Positions 23,385 through 34,166 of a stretch of DNA of 64,000 nucleotides are shown here, in pieces. This DNA is from Apium graveolens. Lineage: Eukaryota; Streptophyta; Magnoliopsida; Apiales; Apiaceae. Made by a program: the position numbers and the translations under genes. How positions within the stretch are numbered: the stretch's first letter is position 1; every line of letters starts with the position of its first letter. Where the stretch lies: assembly GCF_009905375.1 (NCBI RefSeq), contig NC_133653.1:64205414-64269413 (forward strand), read 5' to 3'. The notes beneath the pieces are model-generated. The model made no database searches and was not told where the DNA came from. It saw only the letters and a list, made by a program, of their open reading frames with translations.

Positions 23385-23759
23385 TGAGAGGCCAGTGACC
23401 ACATATGGACCTTATAAAGGGCTGGGTGACTTGTCACCAAAGTTGTTAGGATAGCTAGTAGTAGATAGCATTCCTAGTTCTTTAGGGTACCCGATATATG
23501 TATTTGTATTTTAGTATTCAAGATTATGTAGTTAATGTATTGTATTCAGGACCACGTATGGAATTGTATGGTTGTTATTATCCCCAAGACATAGTCAGGG
23601 AGACTCTATGATATATTATATGGCAGTTATTAAGAAATTGTCTTACCATATTATTGCACCTTTGAAGCATGCTAAATATTTAAATAACATGCTTACCTAC
23701 AAATGAATTAATCCAAAAAAATGTGCAACTGTATTGACATCATTTTCATTATCAGAACG
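23385..23759 (+). other. Noncoding gap between pre-gag frame and gag
   Basis: AT-rich, no convincing frame. I see nothing else in it. Confidence 0.5.
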
Positions 23760-24979
23760 ATGCCACCCCATAGAAGAGGAACCAGGGCACAACCCGTATA
23801 ATCTGTTAATCAATGGAAAAATGAACCTAATCATATAGTGAATGAGAAAAGTGATGAGGACCTAGACTTTAATGAATTTGATGAAGAAGGATATGTAGAG
23901 GAAGAAGTTGAGGATACCCATCAGGGAGGAAACCCCATGAATGAATTCATGGAACTTTTAAGGTCCAATCTTATCCAACAACCCATTCCACCACAACCAT
24001 ATGTTGTGCAACAAACTGCTGCTACTACCTTCAGGGTGTTTAAATCTATCAAACCCTCGAAGTTTGTAGGAGCTGCCGACCCCGTTGAGGTACGATCCTG
24101 GATTAAGTAAATAGAGAAGTCCTTCAAGATACTAGGTGTTGAAGAGTGACATAAGACCATCTTCACTTCTTACATGCTGAAGGGGGAAGCTAACTACTGG
24201 TGGGAGTCCAAGCATAACCTCAAGACTGATGTTGTGATCCTATGGGATAGATTTCCCCAGTTGTTCTTAAAAAAGTACTTCCCTAGGTTTATAGAGACTC
24301 ATATGGAGATCAAGTTTCTAGAGCTAAAACAGGATAGAATGACGGTAGCGGAACATGAGGCCAAGTTTAAGGAGCTGTCACGATTTGTACCAGAATATAT
24401 GAATACCGAAGAGAAGAAGGCACGAAGGTTTCAGCTTGGTCTGAAATAGTGGATCCAGAATCGAGTAGTAATGCTAGAGCTGGCGGATTATGCCACCTTA
24501 GTGCAGAAAGCCTCGATTGTTGAAGCAGGTAGTGGACAGAGTTTGAAAGAGAAGAAAAGTAGAAAAAGGAAGATAGGAAGTCAAGGAGGAGGAGGAACCG
24601 GAAACAGGAGCCTTCCAAGCAGGTTCTTCAGGGGAGTGATGTCCTAACCTGCGAGAGGTCCCGGATTGAGAAAGGCCCCAAGTGAGAGCGTTGGCCAGGG
24701 CGGTGGACCATCTAGGGCAATATTTCACAGCCAGCCCCGCACCCCTATAACAGAGTGTCGAACATGCGAAAAGAGGCACCAAGGGGTGTGTGTCCAGACA
24801 AGAGCCCCTATGAAGTGCTTCAAGTGCAACCAACCAGGACACCTTACCCCAAGTTGCCCACAACCAAGAATGACATGTTTCCAGTACAGAAATATAGGGC
24901 ACGTAAGGAAGGACTTCCCCACCAACCGGCCACATTTCAGGAATGAGGGGAGCCGCATTCAATCGACCCCCAGTTGCTA
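23760..24979 (+). pseudogene. Chromovirus B gag
   Basis: Start at the ATG at 23760 (MPPHRRGTRAQPV, then a stop). After an acidic N-terminus the capsid-type core is clear: FKSIKPSKFVGAADPVEVRS, MLKGEANYWWESKHNLK, WDRFPQLFLKKYFPRFIE and AEHEAKFKELSRFVPEY. The nucleocapsid part has one good CCHC knuckle (CFKCNQPGHLTPSC) and a second damaged one (CFQYRNIGHVRKDF). Stops occur near 23799, 24108, 24148, 24447 and 24645. Near 24950 the frame shifts into the protease. Confidence 0.9.
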
Positions 24980-25416
24980 GGACTTTCAACATAACTATTG
25001 AGGACGCTATCTGGAACACCGATGTGATAGCAGGTACCCTTCTGTCAAATTCCGAACATGCAAATGTCTTATTTGATTTCGGAGTGACCAAGGCTTTTAT
25101 ATCTCAAATTTTTGCTAAGAAGTTAAATCTTAATGTTGTACCCTTATGTGAGGTATTACAAGTAGAAATAGCCAACTGAGAAATCATTCCTGTAAATCAA
25201 GTACACCCTAGATGCAAGTTGAAACTAGAAGGAAAAGTCTTTGAGGTTGACTTGATCCCATTTATGTTAGAAGAATTGGATGTGATCCTAGGAATGGACT
25301 GGTTATCCAGCAATGGAGCGTAGATAGATTGTGAGAGAAAGAAGGAAAGAATAAGAGTGCAAAATGGAAAGGAGATAATGTTTAAAAGATAACGACAGAC
25401 CCATAAATTTCTGGCC
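24943..25416 (+). pseudogene. Chromovirus B aspartic protease
   Basis: Retroviral-type protease that would cut the polyprotein. The active-site triad expected as D-S-G reads FDFGVTKAFIS, a Ser-to-Phe change next to the catalytic Asp. The later hydrophobic-Gly motif DVILGMDWLSSNGA is present. Stops lie near 25178, 25321 and 25390. It is one frame off gag. Confidence 0.85.
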
Positions 25417-26450
25417 ATGATTCAGGCTAAGAGATTGTTAAAGAAAGGTATCGAGGCCTACTTGGCTTATGTGATGGATACTAAGAAGGAAGTTCCCAAC
25501 ATACAGAACATACCCGTAGTAAACGAATTTGAGGATGTGTTTCCAGAGAACTTACCAGGATTGCCACCCGACAGAGAAATAGAATTCGTTATAGAAATAG
25601 CACCAGGGACGGCACCAGTATCTAAGGACCCTTATAGACTCGCCCCAATTGAGATAAAGAAACTAGCTTCTCAACTGCAAGAATTGTAAGATAACGGGAT
25701 GATAAGACCCAGTGTGTCACTATGGGGTGCACAAGTGTTGTTTGTAAAGAAGAAGGATGGTAGTATGAGATTATGCATAGACTACTGAGAGTAGAACAAG
25801 CTGACCATCAAAAATAAGTACCCTCTCCCTAGAATTGACGACCTATTCGACCAGCTTAAAGGTGCTGTGCACTTTTCCAAAATAGATTTGAGGACAGGAT
25901 ATCACCAGTTGAAAACCAAACCTGAAGATATACCAAAGACTGCCTTTTACACTAGGTATGGAAATTATGAGTTCTTAGTTATGTCGTTCGGGTTAACCAA
26001 TGCACCTGCAGCCTTTATGGATTTGATGAACAGAGTGTTCAAGAAGTACCTAGACGTATGTGTGATAGTCTTCATAGATGATATTCTAATCTACTCAAAG
26101 ACAGAGCAAGAACCCGCAGAACATTTGAGGATAGTTTTAGAAATCTTTAGGAATGGGAAGTTATATGCCAAGTTCTCAAAGTGTGAGTTTTTGTTAAAGG
26201 AAGTTCAGTTCTTGGGGCATGTGGTGAGTAGAAAAAGAGTTTTAGTCGACCCCGCCAAGATAGAGGCGGTATCCAATTGGGAAAGACCGACTACCCCGAC
26301 CGAGGTTAGGGATTTTATGGGCTTAACAGGATATTACCGAAGATTCGTGCAAAACTTTGCCAAGATAGCCGGCCCATTGACTAGGCTTACCGGGAAAATG
26401 GAGAAGTTTGTGTGGATAGAGAAATGTGAGGAAAGCTTTTAAGAGCTGAA
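25417..26450 (+). pseudogene. Chromovirus B reverse transcriptase
   Basis: The linker FEDVFPENLPGLPPDREIEF leads into RT. Motifs: [17 protein letters not shown] (then two stops near 25787-25795), [16 protein letters not shown] (Asp), [33 protein letters not shown] (catalytic pair), [17 protein letters not shown] and [19 protein letters not shown]. Catalytic residues are intact, but at least four stops interrupt it (near 25689, 25787, 25793 and 26442). Confidence 0.92.
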
Positions 26451-26770
26451 AAGGAGACTAGTATCGTACTCATACTTCCCGATGGAAAGGGAGAGTTATT
26501 GTGTATGCCTCTCGGCAGTTGAAAGATTATGAGATAAAGTATCCTACCCACGATCTAAAATTAGTAGCCATAGTGTTTGCTCCAAAAATATGGAGGCACT
26601 ACTTGTACGGGGAAAATGCAAGATTTACACAAACCATAAGAGCCTCGAGTATATTTTTACTCAGAAAGAATTAAACAGGAGACCGAGGAGTAACTAGATC
26701 TGATTAAGGACTATGATTGTGAAATCCTGTATCACCTAGGTAAAGCCAATGTGGTGGTTGACGCCCTCAG
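26451..26770 (+). pseudogene. Chromovirus B RNase H with internal deletion
   Basis: After ELKRRLVS the text jumps near 26494 from the D-G-K-G-E motif straight to the [20 protein letters not shown] equivalent. The ~65 nt that carry YSDASHKG (present in D at 38700 and C at 9650) are missing. This removes the first catalytic Asp and shifts the frame. The rest ([29 protein letters not shown]) is readable in another frame, ending at the linker KANVVVDALSRKERL. Confidence 0.82.
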
Positions 26771-28050
26771 TAGGAAAGAGAGACTCAAGATGACAATGAC
26801 ATCTGAGGAGTTAGTTAAAGAATTTGAGAAGATGGATATCGACGTGAGAATAACCGGTAAAGGATCAGAAGGAGTATTTGAAATCAAGTTAATACCTGAA
26901 CTAGTTGAGAAAATACGAGTGTGTCAGGAAAAGAAGATGAATGAAGAAAGAGAAACAATGACCGGTGAGGAGGTCAGATGCGAGAAAGATGAGAGAGGGA
27001 TCATAAGGTATGCATCCCGGATTTGGGTTCCGAATGTGCAAGAACTAAAGGATGAGCTGTTACACGAAGGGCACAGCTCCAGATATTCAATCCACCTAGA
27101 AAGTACGAAAATATATTGTGACCTAAAGGAATATTATTGGTGGCCTAACATGCAGAGAGATGTAGCAAAGTACGTCAGCAAATGCTTGACATGTTAGAGA
27201 GTGAAGGCTGAACATCAGCAACCGAGTGGACTATTACGACCCCTTGAAATTACGAAATGAAAATGGGAGCATATAGCTATGGATTTTGTGATAGGCCTGC
27301 CAAGTACTAAAACCAATCACGATACCATCTGGGTTATCATAGATAGGCTGACCAAATCTGTGCACTTCCTACCAATTTATGAACGTTAGACCGTAGACAA
27401 GTTAGTGGATTTTTACCTAAGAGAGATGAGGCACGGGGTTCCCGTTGCTATAGTGTCGTACAGGGACCCAAGGTTTAACTCCCGATTTTGAAAAATCTTC
27501 TAAGGGTGTGTAGGAACCAGACTGAATATGAGTACCACTTACCACCCCCAAACAGATGGGCAAAGCGAAAGGACTATCCAGACCTTAGAAGATATGCTGA
27601 AGGTATGTGCCATTAACTTTAAAGGAAATTGAGATGACCACTTACCTCTGATCGAGTTTTCCTATGACAACAGGTATCACGTCAACATAGAAATGCCCCC
27701 GTATAAAGCTCTTTACGGAAGAAGATTCCTCTTTCCCTTATGTTGGGATGAAGTTGGAAAACATAAGATTCTAGGGCCCGAGTTGGTCCAGCAGACCCGA
27801 GAGACGGTGGAACTCATCAAAAAAAGGCTGGTAGCGGCCCAAGACAGACATAAGAAGTATGCCGACCAGACCAGGAAATATAGAGAGTATGAGGTGGGAG
27901 ATTTAGTGTTAATGAAGGTATCTCCATGGAACGGAGTGATGAGATTTGGGAAGAAAGGGAAACTGAATCCCAAATTAATAGGACCCTTTGAGATCATGAG
28001 AAGGATAGGACCTCTGTCTTACGAGCTCGCCTTGCCTCCTAATCTGCAAC
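26751..28050 (+). pseudogene. Chromovirus B integrase
   Basis: The zinc finger HHCC is complete (LLHEGHSSRYSIH ... KCLTC, near 27056-27196), followed by a stop. In the core, [12 protein letters not shown] carries the first Asp and [14 protein letters not shown] the Glu. The middle catalytic Asp of S-D-R-D-P-R-F is replaced: the sequence reads SYRDPRF (27456-27476). Further stops lie near 27258, 27390, 27490 and 27630. The C-terminal GPFEIMRRIGPLSYELALPP and HNVFHVSMLRKY form the usual GPY/F module. Confidence 0.92.
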
Positions 28051-28089
28051 AAGTGCACAACGTATTCCATGTGTCAATGCTAAGGAAGT

Positions 28090-28319
28090 ACCATGTCGAT
28101 GCGCGATATGTGATAGAATACGAACATGTAGACTTACAACCAGACCTGACTTACGTTGAGCAACCAGTAATAGTAATGGACCAGAAGGAACAAATGCTGA
28201 GGAACAAGACTATAAAGCTGGTCAGAATCCTATGGAGAAACCAGAATGCTGAAAAATAAACTTGGGAACTAGTGGACCCGATGAAGGAAAGATATCCCCA
28301 CCTGTTTTCTATTTGATTC
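28090..28319 (+). pseudogene. Chromodomain-like tail of chromovirus B
   Basis: This follows the integrase GPY/F module: YVEQPVIVMDQKEQMLRNKT, then IKLVRILWRNQNAEK, an in-frame TAA (28257-28259), then TWELVDPMKERYPHLFS. This is the layout of the short chromodomain that in this group is thought to direct insertion to particular chromatin. The aromatic cage cannot be judged reliably from this damaged copy. Confidence 0.75.
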
Positions 28320-28338
28320 CGGGGCGGAATCCTTTTTA

Positions 28339-28349
28339 GAAGGGAAGAC
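28339..28349 (+). other. Polypurine tract of chromovirus B
   Basis: GAAGGGAAGAC directly precedes the 3' LTR start TGTAATAACTCG. It primes plus-strand DNA in LTR elements. Confidence 0.8.
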
Positions 28350-31192
28350 TGTAATAACTCGAATTTTTGAGACTTTGTAAAATGATTAATAAATAGTAAC
28401 CCTAACAATCGGGGAAAAATTTGTAGCCCACACTATGTTATGCATGGGAAATTTAGTTTCCGGTTTAATAACGAGAGTATACGTACCAAATAAGTGTATG
28501 TAAACGTTATTAGTTTTCGAAGAAAACGAACTTTGAAAAATGACTATATCTGCGAACCGTCAAAGAATACGAGAATCACAATATAATTACAAATCTAAAA
28601 TTCTACAAATTCAAACCCAAGTACAAGGATTCAAAGCATAAAGGACGTATAAGAAAGGATTTACCCCGCGAATCGCTTATGAAGATTTATTACGAAAATG
28701 AATAAGTGACCAAGAGAACACGTAAACGAATAAATAAAACGTACCAAGCCATGCAAATTTCCATAAAACTAGTTAGTAAGGAAGTAACCAATAGTTAGTA
28801 ACCAAACAATAGCTAATCTAACATGAATAGTAACCAAGCTAGTGCATAGTAACCTAGTTAAATAAATAGTAACATAAATAGTGGTGAGAGTACTTAGCTA
28901 GCAACTAGCCTTGAATATTAGCTAACCTAGCAAGATTGTAAGAGATTTTCTTGTCATAGGAGATATATACACAAAGATTACATATCATTATACAGTAAAA
29001 TCCAAGAAAACCACAAAAACACTCTTTTCTTTCTCTTGAAAGCTCCATTCGGCCCTAGCACAAAGAAGAAGAAATCAAAATTCAAAACTCCACTTCAAGT
29101 CATGATAAAATTCTCTAATTAATTACTAAGCTTCCTACATACTAAGCTAAGGAAAGATAATTTTTTGAGAGTATTTCATTAAGGTTTGAATGGTGAAATA
29201 ATTCCATAAAAGTGATGATGAATAGTTTAGAATATTAACTTTTCTTAGTTTCATGATTTTCATGGCATGATTTAGGATCCTTAAGCACAACCAAGCCTTT
29301 TCAAGATTCAACCGTCAAGGAGAACACATTCCAAGCTTTCAGGAAAGGTATAAATGCTTGACCAAACTTTATTTAAGGTTTAAGTTTCAAGAAAATTAAA
29401 GATCTTAGTTGTAAACTTAGTTTTGATGGTTAATATATTACTATCTTGATGTTTAGTTAGTTAGTATTAAGGTTGATGTTGTTACCTCAAGAACATGATG
29501 TTATTGAGAAAATTTACTGTTTAGATGATTATATGATGGTTGTTAGTTCTTGATTAATAATTTAGAGTGAAAACGAAACTCGGATCTTAGTTGTACCGTC
29601 GTTAAAATGAACAAATCGCAACCTTTAGTTTTCTGCAGATTTACAGAAAGTATAAACTGTATTTTCTTGAAAAATAAGAGTTGATTATGATATACAACGT
29701 TATGAGTATCATTTAGGAGCTTAAATCACTTTATTTCGATTTACGGATCAAAAGTTATGACTGTTTTAGTAAATACGATTTACGCGATAAAAACTGCTAC
29801 GAATTACGAACTTTGTAAATAGAAATGATCGACTTAAGAATATTCAAATATCATGAAAATTTTACATTGAGTAAGAAATGGATTTTATTAACTTCTATAA
29901 AATTTGCAACTGAAGATATGGACTTTTAAATTTTATAAAAATGTCGGAGCAGAGACCGCGCGAATAGAAACCCTTAAGAATCGAGAGGGGAGCCGTGAGA
30001 TGAAACGAAATATACATTAACGGACATGAGGGATTTAGAAAAGAAAGCGAATATGACAATTACTTGTACTTATTGGAATAATAAGAGTAAAGCGATTTGC
30101 GTGAATGATTATTAAGTATCGTGTGTGTACAAGTAAGGATAAATACGAACAGAATCTAACAAAACAATAATTGTTTATAATTATAGATTTCCGGACGGAT
30201 CCTAGAGCACCCTCCACTTCAAAGCACACAGGAAAGTTTATGAACCCGACTCCATATACTGTTGTGTTGTGAAAAGTTATTTTATTGTCTTTCGTACAAA
30301 TGCCATGTTTGACATCATAATAACATTTCGAGTTTTTACGCATCGTTAACGATTGAGTTTACAATGTATATATCGTAGAATATTTTATCGCTACCATAAA
30401 GCATGATGCATAAATCATAAGACCGAGAGTCGGTCGGAGTTATAAAAGAAAAACCCAGGAACTATCTCGGTGATATTTTGGACGATCAAAAGTCCGTACT
30501 TATTTTATTTCAAGGGACTCGATATCCACTTGCGAAGTATTAAAAACCTCGAATTTATTTAAAATGATTTCCAATGATCGTATTCCCTCAACTATATTTA
30601 ACTACTCGAACAATGAATATTATTTCAGATATTCATTTTAATAAGAAAAGTATTCTCCAATAATTATTTATTTCAACTCAATTATTTTATATTTATTAAA
30701 TATTACTTTAATTATTTAAACATAAATTAGTTGAGGAATAGTATTTCAAATATTCTTTTAAAATATAATTATTCGAGGTTTATTATTTAATAATTTTTAT
30801 TTAATTATAAATATTTATTAAATGATGTAATATGATTTAAAAATAGTAAGACTTGATTTTTAATTTTTTTTTGGGTTTCAGAAAATCATTCTAATTATTT
30901 CGGATCGTCAAAAATATTATCTCGACGTATTTTAAATATTTTGACTATAGTTTCAACAGAAACTCCCCCTTATTTATTTATCTGTTGACAATGATCAACT
31001 CATATTATCTTTGTACTTCCTCCGAAAATTTTTGGAAGTACATATATATATACATATGAGATGAGTTATTTCTACCAACAAGCAAAATGCTTGAGGAACT
31101 TCGACATAATTTGAATTCCATTTTTATAATAAGATTCTTCAAAGGATAATGAGGGGTAGACTCTAGTACTTTGTGTACTGGAGCGACTACTG
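28350..31192 (+). repeat. 3' LTR of chromovirus B, truncated (2843 of ~3737 bp)
   Basis: Colinear with 18775-21606 of the 5' LTR, from TGTAATAACTCG to GGAGCGACTACTG. The next ~900 bp, including the conserved LTR end, are replaced by Athila-type sequence from 31193. One shared base at the junction suggests end-joining after a deletion. Confidence 0.88.
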
Positions 31193-31850
31193 TTGAGCTA
31201 TTTCTGATTGATTGGTTGATGTTGATGTGAGTGTAGTGATGACGAATAGAGGGATGTTTAAGTCCTAATGAATTGATTTGCATGCCAGAAATAAAAAAAA
31301 TCACAAAGTCTTATAGGTTTGCTTTTGAACTAGATCATGATCATACTTGTTTATTTGTTGAGATTTAATCACTTGGTTATATTTAAAATTGTTGTTATTC
31401 TCGTAATGACATAAGAACACTGATTTTTAAACTGGATAAAAACTTGGATTTCATTGTTTGTTGTGAATAAGGCTAGGTGTCAAATGACTAGTAGCCGGCT
31501 CATTTTTTTATGAGTAGTCTAGGATTGAATGAGATGGAGCGAAACGCTCTCATTCAGAAATTGTTAAAAAAAGAAAAAAAAAGAGAAAAGAGAAAAAAAA
31601 GTATGTGTTTATGCATAATTGATCAAGAGTGAGCTCTTTAATACTCGAGTTATTAAGTTCTTAGGGGACTTTGTGCCTAGTGACCTAAGGCTTTTCATAG
31701 TCTGGGATCCCCTAACCTAACGCTCGCTACATGGGTATTATTGCATAAGTCTTTTGGGACCTCATTCATTGTACGATCAAATAAGCATAGTTGTTATATG
31801 TTCAATAATAGCATGAATCCTTGTATAACTCTAGTAGGATGAAGGTGTTA
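31193..31850 (+). mobile_element. Athila-type unit 0, 3' noncoding region (left piece)
   Basis: Closely matches 53443-54083, the 3' noncoding region of Athila unit 1, including the oligo-A tract and the 'gatgaaggtgtta' end. It continues at 48532 once the reverse solo LTR is removed. Its upstream gag-pro part is missing. Confidence 0.85.
31846..31850 (+). repeat. Target site duplication TGTTA (left) of reverse solo LTR
   Basis: TGTTA precedes the reverse LTR end TGTGGCGCC. The same five bases follow the LTR at 48527-48531, and the intact site in unit 1 (54079-54083) has one copy. Confidence 0.85.
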
Positions 31851-34166
31851 TGTGGCGCCCTCCAAACCTGGGTCGGAAGTCTGGGGTCCACTACACACAC
31901 ACACACACAATATATAAACCTGTAAATGAAATATTATTTGTAATGACCCTGCTTTGCACAATCATGGATCGCAACAGGTTAAAGTATAAAAACAAGCCAC
32001 AACCTTACCTTTTATTACAACGTACCCAAATCCCCACTAATTTGACTTACAACTGATAATAAAATTATTCTTACAATCTTACTATCTCACTACTGTAACA
32101 AGCTCCTTCTAGCTCGATCCAATTCAATCTGGAATCCTATCTCGCACATTGAACTGAAAAACCTCGCTATCAACCGTATCCTTCTTAACTGTAGAATACA
32201 TAAAAAGATTCGCAAGAGTGAGCTAACTAGCTCAGCAAGTCATAATAACAATAACTGAGGTTAAATATTGATCAAACGAGATGATTCAGGGGAATCAAGT
32301 TTCTTATTAAACAATCATTAGAATTGGATATTCATTTTAAGTTTTAAAAACCAAGGTTAGGCTGCTGATCAGTCACGCACTAACCCCGAGCAAGGCATAC
32401 AACTCTGCTCTATATACTGGATCCAAGGCACACATTGGCCTATAATTGACCACGAATCTGGTCTGACCACGAATCTGGTCCATATTTAGAAAACTATCCA
32501 ATTCTAAAGCTATTCAGTATAATAAATAATGTAATTCAATAAGCAAGATCATAATCAACAGTGATAAAACATTTGTATAAAAGCGTAATGTAATTCATGA
32601 GTATCACAAGGGTATGTCAATGTATGTATGAAGAATAGATTCAAGTTCACAGAATGATCTGGTCATAAATGAATAATGGTTCAATGGTTATACGGAGTTT
32701 AGTTCTTTGATGTGACAAGATATTGTTGAATGTATAGGTTTCTGTAGGTTCAAACAATTCTGTTATAGTGCTTTGTATATAGTGGATATGTATTTGTGGA
32801 GTAGTATTGTATTTGTGTGGTTTAGTGTCTGGTAAATCAACAATGGATGGTTTACAAAGAATAAGGCTTACGGCTCAAAGATCAAATGATGTGATCGGGG
32901 TAGAGGCTAAATCATTCAAAGTACTTAACATAAAACAGGACTATTTTGAATACTAGCATTGTCACTAGAGAATTTGGAAATATTTCCAATATATCTCGAG
33001 AAAGGTTCAAAAGTACTTGCCTTGCAGGGCTTTACAACTATTACTGATTGATTCTGAGCCGACTCTGACGCTCAGGCTTTAACGTCCAACCACTAGATCA
33101 CCTTGGATTCGACTTCGACACTCAGGTTTTTCGGTTGAAACCCTACTGAGCCGTCGACTGACCACTAAGTTATCTTTAGTCCAACATCAACTTTCCGTTT
33201 CCCGACTAGAACCTACAGGGTCAAAATACTCTATGTTAGACACCCAGTTATGCTTTACATATCCTCGATACCAATCCTACCGAAACGATAACAATCCCGA
33301 CTCGTACTAATATACATTATTATAGTACACGTAACATACAGGATTCATATACTCAAATCTCGATACAATATTTGTTTTCAGAAAACACATATACTCATCG
33401 TTTTAGGAAACAAATTGTCCGTTATATTTTACAAAATATTTATTTATAACTATATGACTATTTACATTCGAGTGGTAGTTCCGATATTTCACAGGATATG
33501 CTCCCGAAAATCGGGCAGCGTCTCCTTTGTTTATCGGACTACCCGTCGAATACAATCGACGTCCACAATCACAATTCACAACAACATATCATTATTTGCA
33601 ATCTCAACTCAACAATTAATTCCACTAAATCACAACTGAAATCCATTTCCTAAATCCCAACCACCTATCCAAACTGAATTATTATTATTCATATTTCTAC
33701 ATATATTTTTTTTAAAATATTAGGACTCAGATATACATCATCATCGTCCACCGTCCGCTCGTCGAAATTCATCGTCGACGGCGGTAAAATCCGTGGGTAC
33801 CCGATTAATTCGAGTTTCCAACACGAACTCCACCAATAAACTTTTATAATTCCTGCACGGGATTTATTTTTATTTCACGAGAAGCATTCAACAAATTTTC
33901 CTGCAGAAAAGATTCAATAATTAAACAAACAAAAGAGACTCAACACAGGCGCACAACATCACAATATTGCCGGAAAAACATAGGAACCGCTGGCAATAAC
34001 TGGAAAATAAATGGTCATGGACAAACACACACTTAAACACATATACACACTCAAGTATATAGATACACGCACATATATACGCCAGAAAAATAAGAACAGG
34101 GCGGCAATTACCACAGAAAAAAAACAGAACCGCGAACACTAAGAGAGAAAGGCGACAGAGCAAGAA
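31851..34166 (-). repeat. Solo LTR of C family in reverse, part 1
   Basis: Reverse complement of the 3' part of the LTR at 11886-15310. It begins TGTGGCGCCCTCC (LTR 3' end). It contains an (AC)n run at 31892-31908, the conserved GAGCTA..TAGCTC inverted repeat (32220-32233) and the acceptor-like CTACAG downstream of it on the minus strand. It is interrupted at 34166 by element D and resumes at 47619. With no interior or second LTR it is a solo LTR, about 3.2 kb in all. Confidence 0.88.
34162..34166 (+). repeat. Target site duplication AAGAA (left) of element D
   Basis: AAGAA directly before TGTAATAACCCC. An exact copy follows the 3' LTR at 47614-47618. Confidence 0.95.

Larger units (their letters stand above)
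18775..31192 (+). mobile_element. Chromovirus B (Tekay/Del-like Ty3/gypsy), 3' LTR truncated
   Basis: The order is 5' LTR, PBS, acidic pre-gag frame, gag, protease, RT, RNase H, integrase, chromodomain-like tail, PPT, 3' LTR. The interior is 5838 bp. More than ten in-frame stops, two frame changes, an RNase H deletion and lost catalytic residues make it dead. The 3' LTR is cut at 31192, about 900 bp short of its end, by a junction with Athila-type sequence. It is inserted in the copia 3' ORF (5' flank CTATT). LTRs differ by roughly 10% over the first ~215 bp, so it is old. Confidence 0.92.

Noticed and set aside
24498..25091. 197-codon minus-strand frame
   Set aside because: It is antisense to gag and protease of element B, a shadow of real coding sequence.
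31892..31908. (AC)n run as a regulatory element
   Set aside because: Simple microsatellite in the reverse solo LTR; no further structure.
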